A program made the position numbers and the translations under genes. Under the pieces are notes generated by a model that did not search any database, had not been told where the DNA came from, and saw nothing but the letters and a program-made list of their open reading frames with translations. Below, piece by piece: positions 9,029 to 22,427 of a stretch of DNA of 64,000 nt; positions within the stretch are counted from its first letter, which is position 1; the number at the start of each line of letters is the position of its first letter. Source of the DNA: Conoideocrella luteorostrata (Eukaryota > Ascomycota > Sordariomycetes > Hypocreales > Clavicipitaceae); assembly GCA_032433595.1 (NCBI GenBank), contig JASWJB010000199.1, positions 18,137 through 82,136 on the forward strand, read 5' to 3'.

Positions 9029-12000
9029 TTACTCTACAATGGCACTCTCGTCAGCTAGCTGCGATGTATTCTTGTCCGATGCAGCCGCAGTAATGTTATC
9101 TCGCGCCTTTTGTTGCGCCTCCAAGAACCTTCCCCAGTGATCAGGATCGCTATCTCTCATACTGCGGAAGAGTGCATCTTTGTCTTCCTTGAAGGCGCGA
9201 ATTGCTCCCTTCTCCTTCACCTTCTCGAGCAGCTCGCCACCAATGTCCTCTGCGAGGTCAACAAGCATTTGTGCATGCTTGGGGTCGGCTCCAATGTCGT
9301 CAATGGTGCTGATCGTGTCAAATTGCTCTTTGCGGACAAATCCAGAACGGAACCGATGGCCCGCACGAAGAACTCGGCCTTCTTCCTCTGCCAGTTCTCT
9401 CGAGAGCATCGAGTTGGATCGTGATAGTGATTTGGCAGGGTGAATCTCTGATTCATCTTCTACATCTGACATCACGACCGCTGAGTCTTCGCTCGGTGTT
9501 ATCATCTGCAGCGGCTCCTCGCTGGACGTGGACGAAATCTTGCGTAGTTGATTCTTGTTAGCTGTATCTGGCACTGGCTCGCGTGTATCAGGGAACTCGT
9601 CCTCGAATCTTTTGATGATGCCCTGCAGAGTCTCGTCGAGGAACATGAGCTTGCGTAAGTTCATCTCGTCGCCACCATCGGACCGGGCTTTGTTTAGGGC
9701 CGGCTGTATACGGTGCCGAATCTTTCGAGCTCCGGCCAGCAGGTGCTTCGACATGTCCTTTGCTTTCCCGCCAGTAGGTAAGCCAGCCTTTACCGCTGGC
9801 TCGCCGCCTGTGTCGGTGTCCTTGGTAAAGTCTCCAGACTGTCGTCGCGAGTCATCACTTCTGTTCTTGAGGCAGCATGTCAAGGCCTTGACTACACCTG
9901 TGCCTCCAATAACGTAGTCTTCATCTGGCGCTTCCTCGTTTTCATCTTCAGGGCCATCCTCTTCTAATACGTCATGTCCCACAAGGTGAGCCAGGACGTC
10001 GGGGTATGCAGCAAACTTCTGGTCTTGCACCTCCGCTTGCGTTTCGGACATTGCACTGGCTACCACAGCGCCGATGTCGGTATCAGGTATGCGCTCCATA
10101 TTGCGGAGACAGTATGCCACGACTTGCCTGGCCATGGCCTTGACAATCTCTCCAGCTTCTTCCTTGGGAACTTCAATATCAACACATATCAGGCTCTTGG
10201 AGATCCTAGTAGCCGCCATAAGAGAAGCATACAGTGCGCAGGCCTCCTCCTGGGCCTCTTCCGTCTTTGCAGCTGTAAGCTGTACCAGCTCGGCATTGCC
10301 TAACAGGTTAATGTGCGCCAGATTGTGCACTTCCGGCAAGACTTCAACAAGAGCAATAGCCTGTTCGGAGCTCATATTGACATCCTGCAAATGAATCCGT
10401 TTCAGGTGTTCCAACTTGGGTAGATATCTGTGAATGCGTCAGTGCGCTAAGCTACAACCATGTGATGAGTACTCGAGCCGTTTAGGGGCGTTGACGAACC
10501 TTCTCAGAAGCCCAAGAGCGCTGGGCTTGGACTGGAACAGGTCTTGATTGTGTGACAAGTCGATGAACCGGAAACTGCTTAACTTGGCCAGTGCTGGTAG
10601 CATTTTCCCGAGACCTGATGGTGTAAGGCCACAACTGGCAAGACTCAGTGCCCAGACGGGGTGGTTTTGGTCCAAGGAACTGGCAAGGGTCTCAATGTGC
10701 TCGCTGATGTCGTTGCCCCCAAGATCAAGACCCTCGCAAACTCCTGCGGCTAGGTACCTCACTACATGCTTTATGCCCTCAGCATCGAGGGAATTGTGCG
10801 CCAGACCAAGTCTCCGAACGCCACACTTGATCATTCCATCAATAATTAACCCAAGTTGCTCCATGCTGGGTTCCGTCTCACCCATATTTACCATTTCCAG
10901 AGTTGAGCCGCCTAACCGCTCCGCAATCGCTTTTGAAAACACATCCGAAATGGACCGAGGAATTTGCACTCCGTTGGGCAGGGTACCGTTCTTAGCAGCA
11001 GGTGCTTGTCGTGGGAAGGGGATGTGCGAAATATCCAAGTTTTTGAGAGACCGACATTTGTACAGAAACAAGGAAATATGTTTCCAACCGTCTGGGCCTA
11101 ATTTATTATTCTTGATGACGAGACGCTCAACAACTCCGCCTTGAGGTTCGAGTTCGTGTTTCGGCTTCCTACGCCTTGATGTTGGTGGCATTTTAGCTGC
11201 CAGTAGGCCGGCGAGAATAACTCGCAGACCCTCATCATGCAATCCACTGTTCTCCAGAATGATCTCCTTTACCGGAACGACTGCGAGGTAATCGCCCAGA
11301 GTGATCAGATCCGGAAGTTGGAGATAATAGTCTGTCAAGTCTAGCTTAGTCACTGTACCTGCTGCTACATTTGAGTTGGCGGGGTCCATCAGTTGCTCGG
11401 TGATCTTCTTAAGGATCGGAGTCTCGCGCAGTTGACAACAGCGACGGTATATTCTCGCAGGGTTGGTAGTGGGATGAGATGACGACTTTGGGGTCGTGGT
11501 GCCACTGAGTGCTTCTGATGAAGAATCACTACTGTCGTATTGAATCTCAATCGGTACGGATCCGTTGTCTTCAGCGAGTCTTCGGCGCTTCTCTTTCCTA
11601 GCTTTCCGCTCCTCTTCGCTCCTCTTCTTCTTCTCCTTCTTCTTAGTTGTCTCCTTCTCAGGGCCAACAGAGGCGGCTTCATCGGCAGGGCCGTCATGCA
11701 TCGCGCTGGAGTTGTCGACCACCTCGATTTCCGAAGCCGTGCTAGATGGGCCTCCAGAAGCGGTGGCGGCTTCTTCGGCTTCTTTCTTGGCCTCGACTGC
11801 TTGGGGATTTTTCAAAGCATCACCCTCCCCCCTTTCGGTAAACTTCTTCTTTTGTGTTTTGTCGATCACCTTTGGTTGCTGGACCTCCCCATCTGCATAT
11901 TTGGGCATTGGTGCGATCTCGACATCGACACAGAAAGACACTCTTCTCAATCTAGCCTCTTTCAGCTCCGAAATCTTACATCTCTCACGGCTTTGATCGA

Positions 12001-12882
12001 CGTTGAGAATCTTGCGCTCGACCAAGCCATTCCCAAGCTTTCCGTTTGCTGTGGCGCTGCCCCCCGAGGACGACAGACGGCGAAATACGCTCAAAATACC
12101 GGCTTGACCAGATTTAGGCGGGGCTGGTGTATAGGGGCTATTACCATCCGGCTTAGCGGCTGCATGTTGCAGAACAGCATTTCTGGTGGGATTCAGTCTT
12201 GGCGGTATCGGCTCAACGGCATCCTGGTTGGACGGAGATGCAGAAAATTTTGGTTGCGACGGGGATTGCGGTGCTTGGTCCTCGGCTTGCTGCTGCGATT
12301 CTTTATGATGGAGATGATGCAATGAATGGTGCTGATTCGGTGAGGTACTTGGAGGAGGGTTGGGGGAACCAGAGAATTTAGCAGAGATGTTGGAAAACCA
12401 TGAATTACGGCGCTGTTGTGGAGGCGTTCCGTTTGGACCGTTCTTGTTCTCTATTGACCCCGATCTGGATAATCGTCTTGTAGTGCCGGGGCCATTGGAT
12501 GGACTAGGAGATGGCTGCCCATTCTGTTGAAGAGGAATGCTTTTGGTATCTGGTGTTCCTTGAGGACTACGAGGGTCCTGCGACGGCTGGGGTATATTTC
12601 GCGGCTGTGATGAAGCTGGGTTTGGCTTAGGAGGTGACGTAGACGTTTTACCGGGCTTGTCTGTGGTGTGGTTGAAAGACATGTCAGCCGTTGATCAGTA
12701 AGCACGAGACATTGGAACTCATGGCGGAATACGGCTTTGGCGGCCGCACGGCATCACGGAAAGAGATGCGCAAAGGCTCGCAAGTGCCCCCAAAAGCGTG
12801 AGAAAGTCTGGCAGGACAAAAACATACCTTTTGGCGACGCCTTGGTCATCCAGCTGACGTCTATACCGTGAACTTGCTCCAT
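9029..12882 (-). CDS. mhp1: Mhp1-like leucine-rich-repeat cell wall/cytoskeleton protein
   Basis: I model three exons: 12882-12828, 12660-10473 and 10427-9029, giving 1213 residues. Intron 1 (12661-12827) has a GTATGT donor and GGCTGAC branch before CACCACAG. Intron 2 (10428-10472, 45 nt) joins RLEY to LPKLEHL and restores a leucine-rich pattern. The N-terminal half is Ser/Pro-rich and disordered, with RRNSWFSNISAKFSG and an RRVSFCVDVEIAP motif (about residue 260). An acidic/Lys-rich stretch follows, then leucine-rich repeats from about residue 420 to 800, then a charged tail. The overall order matches fungal proteins annotated as cell wall biogenesis protein Mhp1, named after yeast microtubule-associated MHP1. 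That name is from family memory. An alternative start is the ATG at 12682, which would skip exon 1. Confidence 0.85.
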
Positions 12883-15871
12883 GATGCAGGGAGAAGGGTT
12901 CGTGTCGCTGGGCGGAGTACTCCGTACACGGTGGGAAGCACCATGTGCAAAGACGATGGCAAGGAAGGAACGGTAAGCTAGATTAAAATACAAGAATGAA
13001 CAGAGAGGATGTGGCAAATTCAATGCTGGATATCACCGTAGATACCGAGCGCGGCAGTGGGGGCGAGTATGTTCAAGTGTCTGCAATGCGGATGAATAGA
13101 TGAGGCTCGACGCCTGCAAACCGATAAACCAGCGGAATGGGGCCTCGAGCAGCAGCCGACAATCCCCAGCGGCGGGCAGGGGTGTGGCAACTGCAAATCA
13201 GTGGATTTGTGGCTCTGGCCGCTCAGGTGCGGGCAGCCAGAAGTCTAGACTGACTGACTGATTGCTAGCTTCCGGAGTTTGCGACGAATTGAATCCCACG
13301 AATCCCAAGAATCCTTGAATGTTTGGTGGCTGCTCGCGCGGGTTGCGCTCCCTCGATCTCCATTGCGTGCAGTCTTGTCGCTATTTAATTCCACTGAGCA
13401 CCAGGGTCATCAGCACCAGGCGCATGTTGCTTGCACTGGCAGTCCCAGATTCACGGTCACCAGATGCCCTCTTGCAGTAACAATAGCAGTAACAATCTTT
13501 ATGTATGGACTACCGAGCTTCCCCACTGGTCCAGCGCCTAGCAGCGGGGTAGTTGATACAATCTGGTACAGGCCGGATGGGGTGGAAGGTGTTTGAGATC
13601 GGCGAGATTCGAGACCCTTCCGTCATTGACCTCGTCCGTTGGCCTCCAGTGCCACTTCATCAAGCTGCGGAGCGCTGCTCCAGATGCTCCCATGTAGTTA
13701 GTTACTCCGTAGTTACCATGTGGTTATACGGAGTAACTAGTTAACTAGTGAATGTACCAAGCACGGCAGAAATCCCCGCCAACTGAAAAGGCTTTCTTGT
13801 AGAATTCAACAACACAAACGCTAGGACCGCCCGACGCAACAACTACGGGGTATATTTACCTGTTACGGTGAGCATGGAACGGTTAAGATAAACCGCAAAG
13901 CCCCGCAAGACTCCTATAGTATCTGTTCTGTTGGCCTGATCATTTCATCTCATCTCGTCGCAGACCCTGGATACCCGGACGCGCCGCATTGTCCTCACAC
14001 CTCCTTCGATTCAGGTGGAACCTGTCTCATTTGCTGTCTGTCGGCAACGGCGTCATGACCATCCCAGATGTGATTGCGCTAAGCCAGGCAAACAGTCAAA
14101 GCAAGTCGCTCTGCAAAATTCAGACTAAGCCAGATTCTCAGATGGCGATAATAATGTGACGAGTTTTCGCATGACCATGAGGTTGAAGCAGTAGCTGGCA
14201 AAGCTAATCTGCTCTACCTATTCTTTTTTTTTTTTTTCGCACTTTGCAAAGTACTTCTGCTTGTATCATCAGATGCTAATCGCTTACGAGCATGGCTTGC
14301 CATGCCCTCTTATTGCCTTTGTGAAGGACGCGATTACAAGGGATTCTCCATATTACAGATCAATCGAGGACAAAAAACTACATTCTGGTGCCAGGGACAT
14401 GGCCAAGACCTATAACTGATACTCAAAGTTTGTGGGACTCAGTTCAGAGAGGCGCTTGAATGCCTGAGAAAAGGGTGAGGTACTTGCTTTTTCGCTTCAA
14501 TGTAATACGGCGCTGCCAACGAAGCAAAGAACTCTCTTCAGCAACGTTCTTCCCACTCTGGTAAAAATGAAAAAAAGTCTTCGCCGCATGCCTTCAAAGA
14601 GGGAGAACTGGTAGTTTCGACTACGAACAAATTGCTTATAAAAAGTACTTCGAAGAACCGAGCTACGCGCCTGTCGAGACTACAATCGGAGTACGCGTAG
14701 TAGTAAGGTTATGCTATTGGCATTGAATCAATATCTGGAAGCATTGGCATGTCATTCGCCGATACATTGGCTTCACTCTGCTCTCTTTCCGATAGCTTTG
14801 TGCAGGCCTACTACAAGCAGTTGGCTAGTTCGAGATACGACAACCATCAAGTTGGATATTTCTTCCTTTACAAGGGCAATGTTTGTGATGATAGGACGCG
14901 GCAATTTTTTTTTTTTTAACAAAAAACAAAGAGAAAGCGGGGATGCCCATATTGAAATCTTCAGTCATAATTCATAACTTAAAACCGGAGTAATTTGCAT
15001 TTCGGCCGTAGCTCTTGTCCTCGATCTGAAGCTTTAGCTAGGCAAGAATATACTACTATTCCCGGACCTTACTTCAATCATGCACCGGTTAATGCTCACG
15101 AGGATACATGTTTCGACAGTCTACAGTGAGGTTCGACGCCTGGGATCTGCAGTTTTGGAGACATTTCCTTCAAAAGCGCATTTGTTGTCTTTGACCAGAC
15201 GCAGGCCAATGCACGAATCAGCTCTTACAGCAGCGTTTCTGATTTAAAGCAGAAAGCATGCTTACGTTATACAAACATAGTGTGTAGCTGTAGACTTCAT
15301 ATCGATCAAGCCTTCCAATCGTATGCGTATGATCTAGTTAAATCATATAAAGTCATATACTGCCCATATACATGTACCATATAACCTCAAGCGTATGATC
15401 ATATTTGACCATACACGGGGTCAAGCTGCTCTGAGGTCAACATTTCCCGCAACACGACACCTAAACAACGTCAAACGTCGTCCAAAAGCCATTGTTATCT
15501 CAAGTAACTAGCTCTGAGGATTGTATTTGTGATTTATTCATAGGAGGCTGCTTGTTTGGTTTCCTGGTTCGTCAAGCTGTGCCAGGATACCGAACTCTGC
15601 CGGCCGATCAATTCTTCAAGCTGCACCGGATTGTGGTAATTGCGTTTGTTAGAGGGATAGAACGATGGGACTTGACATCACTATTTGTCTCTATTGCGAG
15701 GGCATTATTGATACGTTGTGTTGAAGCAATTTCAGCTATCACCATGATCCTTTGCTAGCTCTAAGTCCGCTCCAAGTCTGCTCTTTACCAGGCCATACAA
15801 AACTCAACATACCTGACTTGCCGTTGTCCATCTCTTCTCTCATTCTCGCCTTAAACGTACTAGTATGTTCC
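12883..15871. other. intergenic, including the mhp1 promoter side
   Basis: No gene is supported over about 3 kb. TACGGAGTA-type motifs lie near 12915, 13703 and 13728. T-runs occur at 14224-14237 and 14906-14918. Short open frames on both strands lack coding character. Confidence 0.5.
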
Positions 15872-16576
15872 TCAGCACACATGGTCAATCCTGATAACTA
15901 TACTCTTTAACATTGGAAGATGGTCGATTAAATCTTTCCATGCTGAACTATAATTGATTTCATGTAAGGAATACCATATGTGGGGATCTCTTAAGCTCCT
16001 TGCCCATTCAACGTCCAGTTCAATAGCCCTAATGCACCGCTTTTGATCATGACTCAATCCAGACGCGAACTTGCGTAGATGCTCTGAATGCTGGAAACGT
16101 AAGGTGTTCTTTCCGTAGAATACCTCAATTCCAGCAAAATACAGAGCACGGCAGGCAAGCAGAACACCAAGGAGAGGTGAACGTGATCTGCCACCGGTCA
16201 TGCTCTCCTTTTTCACATCGAACCGGTATTCGGAGTGCAGCTCAAGGGGCTTGTCCTGAACAAGGACGTCGTTGACGATGATAAGAAGGAGCTCGTGTAG
16301 AAGTCGAAGCGAGGATGACGATTGATGCTGCTGTTGTTGATTTGCGATCGGCGGGTTAGCTGGCGAGGCTGGTGAGGTGGCTTCATTATCCGCCCGTTTC
16401 GAACTCTCCTTCTGAGTTGAATTGCACTTTCGTTTTGCGACCAGAGGCGCGCATGGCTCCCTTAGCCTCTGAGCACGGGTAGAAACAGGTAGGGAACTTA
16501 GGAAATATCCTTTGCCGTACTCGTTACCCGTCGGCCAGATATTTGCAAGAAGTTGGCCTGCAAAAACTCGAACCAA
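15872..16576 (-). CDS. F-box/2EXR-like hypothetical protein, 5' end unresolved
   Basis: An open frame of 234 codons whose first in-frame triplet is not ATG. A likely intron acceptor (TTTTTGCAG, ending at 16558) lies near its start, so an upstream exon is missing from the model. After a Gln/Ser-rich linker, LLHELLLIIVNDV and LLACRALYFAGIEVFYGKNT resemble the conserved core of fungal F-box or 2EXR-type proteins (conserved Cys/Tyr, FYGxNTxxF). The frame stops soon after, where such proteins usually continue, so a 3' exon may also be missing or the gene may be truncated. No upstream in-frame ATG was found. Confidence 0.5.
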   Translation of the reverse strand: MVRVFAGQLLANIWPTGNEYGKGYFLSSLPVSTRAQRLREPCAPLVAKRKCNSTQKESSKRADNEATSPASPANPPIANQQQQHQSSSSLRLLHELLLIIVNDVLVQDKPLELHSEYRFDVKKESMTGGRSRSPLLGVLLACRALYFAGIEVFYGKNTLRFQHSEHLRKFASGLSHDQKRCIRAIELDVEWARSLRDPHIWYSLHEINYSSAWKDLIDHLPMLKSIVIRIDHVC

Positions 16577-19500
16577 ATATAGTTATCCTCTTGTTCTGGC
16601 GGAAATGAGTGCATGTACCTGTTGGTTCAAAAATGCACCACCAACCTATTGGTAAGTAAAGCCCGAATCACGAGGTCAGTTAGTTGGTAAGCTGCAGAGG
16701 TTACATGGTGCCCTCATTTTTTTGTCGAGCGGTCCCAGCCGATATTCCGTGTAGCTGCCGCTGCAGAGCTCTCGCGCACCGTCATGTAGCGAGCGCAGAG
16801 AAAGCCGCAGCAGCTTCGTCATGCGGAGATGTTAAATACGGTAGCGTAGGGCCTTTGATTGATGGCCATGAACTTTGTTGCTTGTAGTATTCACTGACTT
16901 GGCCCCCGCTACTTGATTGTTGCATGCAGTAACGTATACTCCCGAATCTGCACCTACTGCCTCGGAAGCATTGTCAAAAACATTACCACTGCTCAATGCA
17001 GTTATGGCCGAGCCGGTGCTCTATGAAGCCGGTTTACCTGTCTTTCTAAAAGCACTGAAGAGACCAGGCTCGGATTTTAAAGCGAGAAACCCGGTGTAGA
17101 GCGAATGACCTCCAAATCTTGATGCTCACGAAAGCAGCCTTGCGGACTGGTATGTGTGTGTGGGACCCTAACCCGGACACTTTCCTTTCCACTCGGTGAT
17201 TAAGGAGTATAGTCGCTATTTTTGACCCGCAATCCACGACCACTTTTACCAGGCTCTTCCATTCCACATGGGAATCCTACACATATAATAATTTAGTATT
17301 GACCTGACTAAAGCTGAAGATGTGGAAAGCCTTTCTTTTCGAGGCGACGAACAGTCAATAGATAAAACTTACTGCTCGGAAAGAACAATTGCTTCTGCTC
17401 CTAGACCAGGCATTACCGGAAAGTTTCGCCGACGCAGAGAGTAATATAATTGAAGTCAATATGGGTACTTTCTCACTCTGCCGGACGGGGTGGATAATGT
17501 TCATGAGATTAGTCTCCCAAGTATGTAAGTGCACCTTCTCCTTTACATTCTAACACATAATATGTAATGAATGGCTATTATGGTCCTTGAAAGCGATAAA
17601 TAGGTAGTTAATGATACTCACGCTGTTATAATTATAGCTGGTATTATCACATGATGGTCTATACTATTCTGCGGGCTCAAGGGGTCCCGCTTACAAAGCA
17701 ACTCTTTCCTTTTGCGTGGCAAAGATAACTAGCTAGCTGCCTTTGCATAATCCAAGATTGGGCTAGACTAAAGCAGTGGTACTTTATTCGGTTGTGATGA
17801 TTGAGCTATATCTGCAACTGTTCCTTTGTTGTCACCCACTAGATTGACTTGGAAAGCTTTCTGTTATACTTCACATACGCGATTGCTAGCTAGAAACAGT
17901 ACACAGTAGTAGCCTTTTAAAGTTACGTTGCGTCTATTAATCTGCAAATTTGTATTGGCCTTTACCATAGCTGTTGTATGTGGTGGTATCTATATACCCA
18001 AGATAATAGTGCTATCCCTACATATCCTCATCAAAGGCTCTTTTCTCGTTTAGGCTTTTGACTTTGCTGTTGCTTTTTTTCTTTTGGTTTTCCTCCCCCT
18101 CTTCTTTTAACTAACATAACAAGAAAGAACAGTATCGTTGATAAGACGCAACCTCCGATGTGACTGCAGGGTTCTCGGACTGAGTATCTGGAGGCAGCGA
18201 ATGTCGTCCTGGATTGTTCTTGCCCGAGAGCAGCGTATTTAGAGGACATGCCTCCCTCTATTGCCATTTTATGCGCATTGGAAGGCGAGCATGGGGGTTT
18301 CTAGTATCTAAAGCGGCAAGAGCACTAAACCGAACACACCTGCAGCCGCTGGGACATTACAAGCGTAGATCCTCCACAGATCTTCGTCTGACGCATCGTT
18401 GGGTCTTTTCTGCACCTTAGCTTGCATTTGGACAAAAATACACCTATCATACTCCGAATCGGTGTTCTAACATCACGAATAAAGCGATACACTTCTTCGC
18501 AATTTACTGAACCGTTTACCAGAGATTACTTGGAGGCCTTGCAATGGCTTAACCGCCGCTCAAGTAACCCCTACGAAAGAACCCAATCAAGACACAGCTA
18601 ATCGTCTCGGCGCACTTCCGATATACCCACGACATCTTCATGCAGCAATAAGTGGATAAGACGGTCAATGCAATCGAAGTCACCGTCAGCACCATGATAC
18701 CTCCCCGTGACCTGTTTTGCCGTAGATAGGCGATATGAAAGACGAAACCGGTGGGTGGATGGGTGGATGGGGATGGATGGAGTGAAGGCACACAAAAGTT
18801 GCCCTAATCCAACCCTGGCGGTAATACCAGAATCTCCCATGCCATCCTCTACCCCCGGATTATTGCTGCCCGCGAAGGCTTTTTCTTGACGTAATTCAGA
18901 CGCGCTCGAAGTTTCCGCCCGAAGTCCCCGCCCGGCGCCAGTTAAAAACATGCCGCTTGCCCGTCCACGCCGTATTGTATGGTGTGAGGCCCTATTCTGG
19001 TACAGTAGGGTCGAACAATCACATTATACACGAACACCTGTGTGTGGGGAGGCATGGTAGATGGTTTGGCAAAACTCACCTCTGCGCGAATCTACCATCA
19101 AGTCAGGCTACCCCATCCCACTGCTTGTAAGGTCTTGTACTCGTATGATACATGGAAGGCGGGCGGGTCGTGGGTTCCTCCGTAATTTTAGGCTTTGACA
19201 GGTGGAGTTTACGCGCGCTATTGCACTCCGTGGGGCGCTCGAGGTTGGTTTCATCATAGTGGTGAAGCATCGGTCATAGATGACTGCTTCTGGTTCATGG
19301 GGAGGCTCTGCTCTGCCCAAACCGCACGTATTGCCACAACGCATACTTGTATGGCTACAAAGTGATTTCTTACCATCACAGTCACCAGGTCATGCGCGGA
19401 AGAGGGTTGTCTGTCACGGACGTCACACAGCGCAGCCATGTCGAACTCCGGCCCATTCTTTCGCCAAGAAAAGACAAATGAATGGGTTGCAACCACTCCT

Positions 19501-20703
19501 CATCAACAGAGATAGAACAGCAAGGATCTGAAGCCAACGATTAAAATGCTGCCAGCAAACAACAGCGGAGCCTCTCTCTGACAGCTGCAACAATCTCCGG
19601 TTTTCCTGCGTTCCCTTTCGGGTAACCGCCGGGCCGAATAAATGGTCGTCGGGAACAGCCAAGTTAATCCAACTGTTTTCTTGACGACCGGCAGAGGCAA
19701 TAGGTCCGACTCTACTGCGGAGAACCAATGTGCGTAGAACAAGGCTACGTATACCTTCTCAATCAAGTCTAGATAATTCAGCTTGTATTGTTTTGTGCAA
19801 ATTCCCTGGAGCATACCATAGTTTCACGCTTGTAACCCTGATATCGGAAAATTTCTAGCTCTATCCACATATCGCCTTGTGCGGACTGCGAAGATCGCTG
19901 CAATTGTGTACTCCGCATATATCGTCCTATTCATGGGTCGAACAGCTTGCAAATTGAACACGTGCTGATCAAGGGATGGGTCCTACTATGCAGAGTACCA
20001 AAGTTTGCGTTATCACGAACGGGTTCCATATCTCAAGAGTCCCCACGGCTATACTCCGTACACACGGGAAGAAAATGCGCGCGAAGGTTCAGCCACCATT
20101 TCCATCTTGAGCAACTTGCATATAGCCAAGGTTTGGGTCTCCGTGTCACAAAATTTCCCTCCTCCTCACTGGGGCACACAAGCGATGCTGAACCAACATG
20201 CCTTTGATGAATGCAACGACGCGGCACAGCACCAGCCACGTATACGTCCAAGAGACATACAAAGTACCAATTGTGGTCTCCACATCACGTCTTCGCTCTG
20301 GGGAACCTCGGAATCTCGGACGATTCCCGATCTGTCTTCATCTAACTCGTGGACGTCTTGGTGTTCTATTCACTTCACCATCGTCGTCTCAAAAATGCTT
20401 CGGAAGATGACCGACTTGGTGATAGACGGCGTTGGCTGCTTCTGGCAACACACTACTGGCCGGTGATTGTGCTATCAAATGAGGGGCCGAATCGAAATGT
20501 GTACAGAGATACGGTCCCTTGAAGTTGTTTTATTGTGCCAAGCTTTCAATATATCTAGATCGGGGTGTCCAGACAGCCTAGAGTCTATAGAAGAGAAGCA
20601 ATAGTTCAACCAAATCAGCGATACAAAGCCACTTGTTTCTACTCAGCTGTGTGGAATCCATCTAGCATCTATCTTGAATCCAGCCTCTGCTATTCTTCTT
20701 AAC
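16577..20703. other. large intergenic stretch
   Basis: About 4 kb with no gene I can support. Open frames are short, overlap on both strands and lack recognisable domains. It contains a TACTCCGTA copy at about 20050. The part next to 20704 would be the promoter of the oxygenase gene. Confidence 0.45.
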
Positions 20704-21976
20704 ATGCCTCACAATAGTGTTGAAGCTTCATTACCAAAGTATAATCATCCTCATGAAACCCAAGGAAAACGTAAGCGGCGTCTGCTCTCCGAATCTCCAG
20801 TGCAGACGGCATATATGAGAACTAACTGTTTGCAGTCTCGTACGCCAACCTCACAACTCTAGATCTCTCCGAATATGACAAGCCTGGCGGCAAGGAAAAG
20901 TTAGCAGAGCAGCTAAGGGACACAATCCACACAATTGGTGAGTGAGTGTTTCATCACGTTGGCAGACAATGAAGCACGGCGCGCAACAACAACAACAAAA
21001 CGTGACAAAAGATTCACCTATATACAATGCACCTCACTAACACGAATATACTGTAGGCTTCTTCTACATCACCAATATCGGCCTCACCCAGTCTCAAATC
21101 GACCAACAGTTCGCCATCGCCAAAGAGTTCTTCTCCTGCTCCCCAGAAGAGAAGTTGCAATACCGCGCGCCCCTCGAAGAAGGCAGTTACAACGGCTACC
21201 GCCCCCTCGGCTCCGTCGAGGTGCTCCCCGGACTCCACGACAACCTCGAGTTCTACAACGTGTTCAAGTTCATCCCCCAAACCCAACGTCCCCAGCCCCA
21301 GATCATACTGGACTACTGGAAGCAGATCGAAATCTTCCACCGCCACATGCACCAAGATGTCACTTGCAAACTTCTCACCCTGCTCGCCATCATTTTGGGT
21401 CTGCCTGAAGACACCCTCGTCAATGGGCACTCGTACGAAGCAAACTGCGACAGCGCCCTCCGCTACATGATGTACCGCGCGAGGACGGCGGATGAAAACA
21501 GGAAGTACAAGGATCTTTACCTCAGGGGACACACCGACAACGGCACTCTCACTTATGTCTTTCAGCAGCCCGTTGCGGCGCTGCAGGTCAAGCGCTGCGC
21601 AGACGCCGACTGGGAGTATCTGAGGATCCCGGAGGGCAAAGTTGCCGTGAATATTGGGGATATCCCAGAGTTTCTATCCAATGGATACGTCAAGGCTGGC
21701 ATTCACAGGGTAATTGCGCCGCCGGAAGATCAGGCCAGCATAGATCGTTTGGGCTTGCTGTACTTTGTGAGACCGAGCGATCGGCTACCGCTGAAGAAGC
21801 TGGATAGTCCCTTTTTAAAGAGGATGGGCTATGGGAAGGAAGGGACTGAGGCGGATCTGGATATTCCGGCCTCGGAGTGGGTGAGGGCAAGGGTGAGGAA
21901 AAATTGGAAGGGCAGTGTGATGGCGGGCGTGGATGCGAGGAGGGAGGGATTTCTGACCAAGGTGTTTTATACGTGA
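20704..21976 (+). CDS. 2-oxoglutarate/Fe(II)-dependent dioxygenase
   Basis: Three exons (20704-20770, 20836-20937, 21057-21976) give 362 residues, the usual size for the isopenicillin-N-synthase-like family. An N-terminal DIOX_N-type region (YANLTTLDLSEY, then GFFYITNIGL) precedes the catalytic double-stranded beta helix. The iron ligands are visible as HTD (His215, Asp217) and His273 in AGIHRVIAP. Arg287 (RLGLLYFVRP) would bind 2-oxoglutarate. These enzymes hydroxylate, desaturate or cyclise small molecules; the substrate cannot be read from the sequence. No biosynthetic genes lie nearby. The start is the first ATG before an in-frame splice junction (GGAAAAC|GTAAGC). Confidence 0.9.
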
Positions 21977-22427
21977 TGACTACAAACATGTTTTGTAGGA
22001 TAAGATTCATAACATGCATACTTGTGTGTGTGTGTGAGGGAGAGAGAAAGGGAAGGGGGGGGGGGAAAGCCCTACAGCGGAGATGTTAAGATGAGTCGAT
22101 TTGTGTGCCCCAGATCGTGTTGCTCATTTATATACGTAGTATCTCAATATACCATTTTCAAATGAAAATCATGACATGCACACATCAATATTACTGCACT
22201 TCATTATGTCACATACACACACATAATCAACACAAGTGGCGCGGAAGATTTGGTATTCATTTCATTTGAAATACGAAACTTGAACCGTTCCCAGTCCTCA
22301 ACTCAAACTCCGAACCCAAGCCTTTCCGGCGAACCAAAAAAAAAAAACCTCGCGTTGTGCGTGACATAATGACTTTCTTGCTTTTTGATGACCAGTATCC
22401 ATTTTCTATCAAACAGCAACCGCCAGT
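21977..22427. other. convergent 3' gap
   Basis: Lies between the oxygenase and RPL5 genes, which point at each other. It contains a GT repeat (22024-22036), a GGGGGGGGG tract near 22057-22065 and an A-run at 22336-22347 next to the RPL5 3' end. No gene is visible. Confidence 0.5.

Noticed and set aside
11540..12325. 261-codon open frame on the plus strand
   Set aside because: Lies antisense to the Mhp1-like exon; Leu-rich shadow of Ser/Lys-rich coding sequence with no domain.
20005..20466. 153-codon open frame on the plus strand
   Set aside because: Looks random (many Ser/Thr/His) and lies in the upstream region of the oxygenase gene, with no domain.
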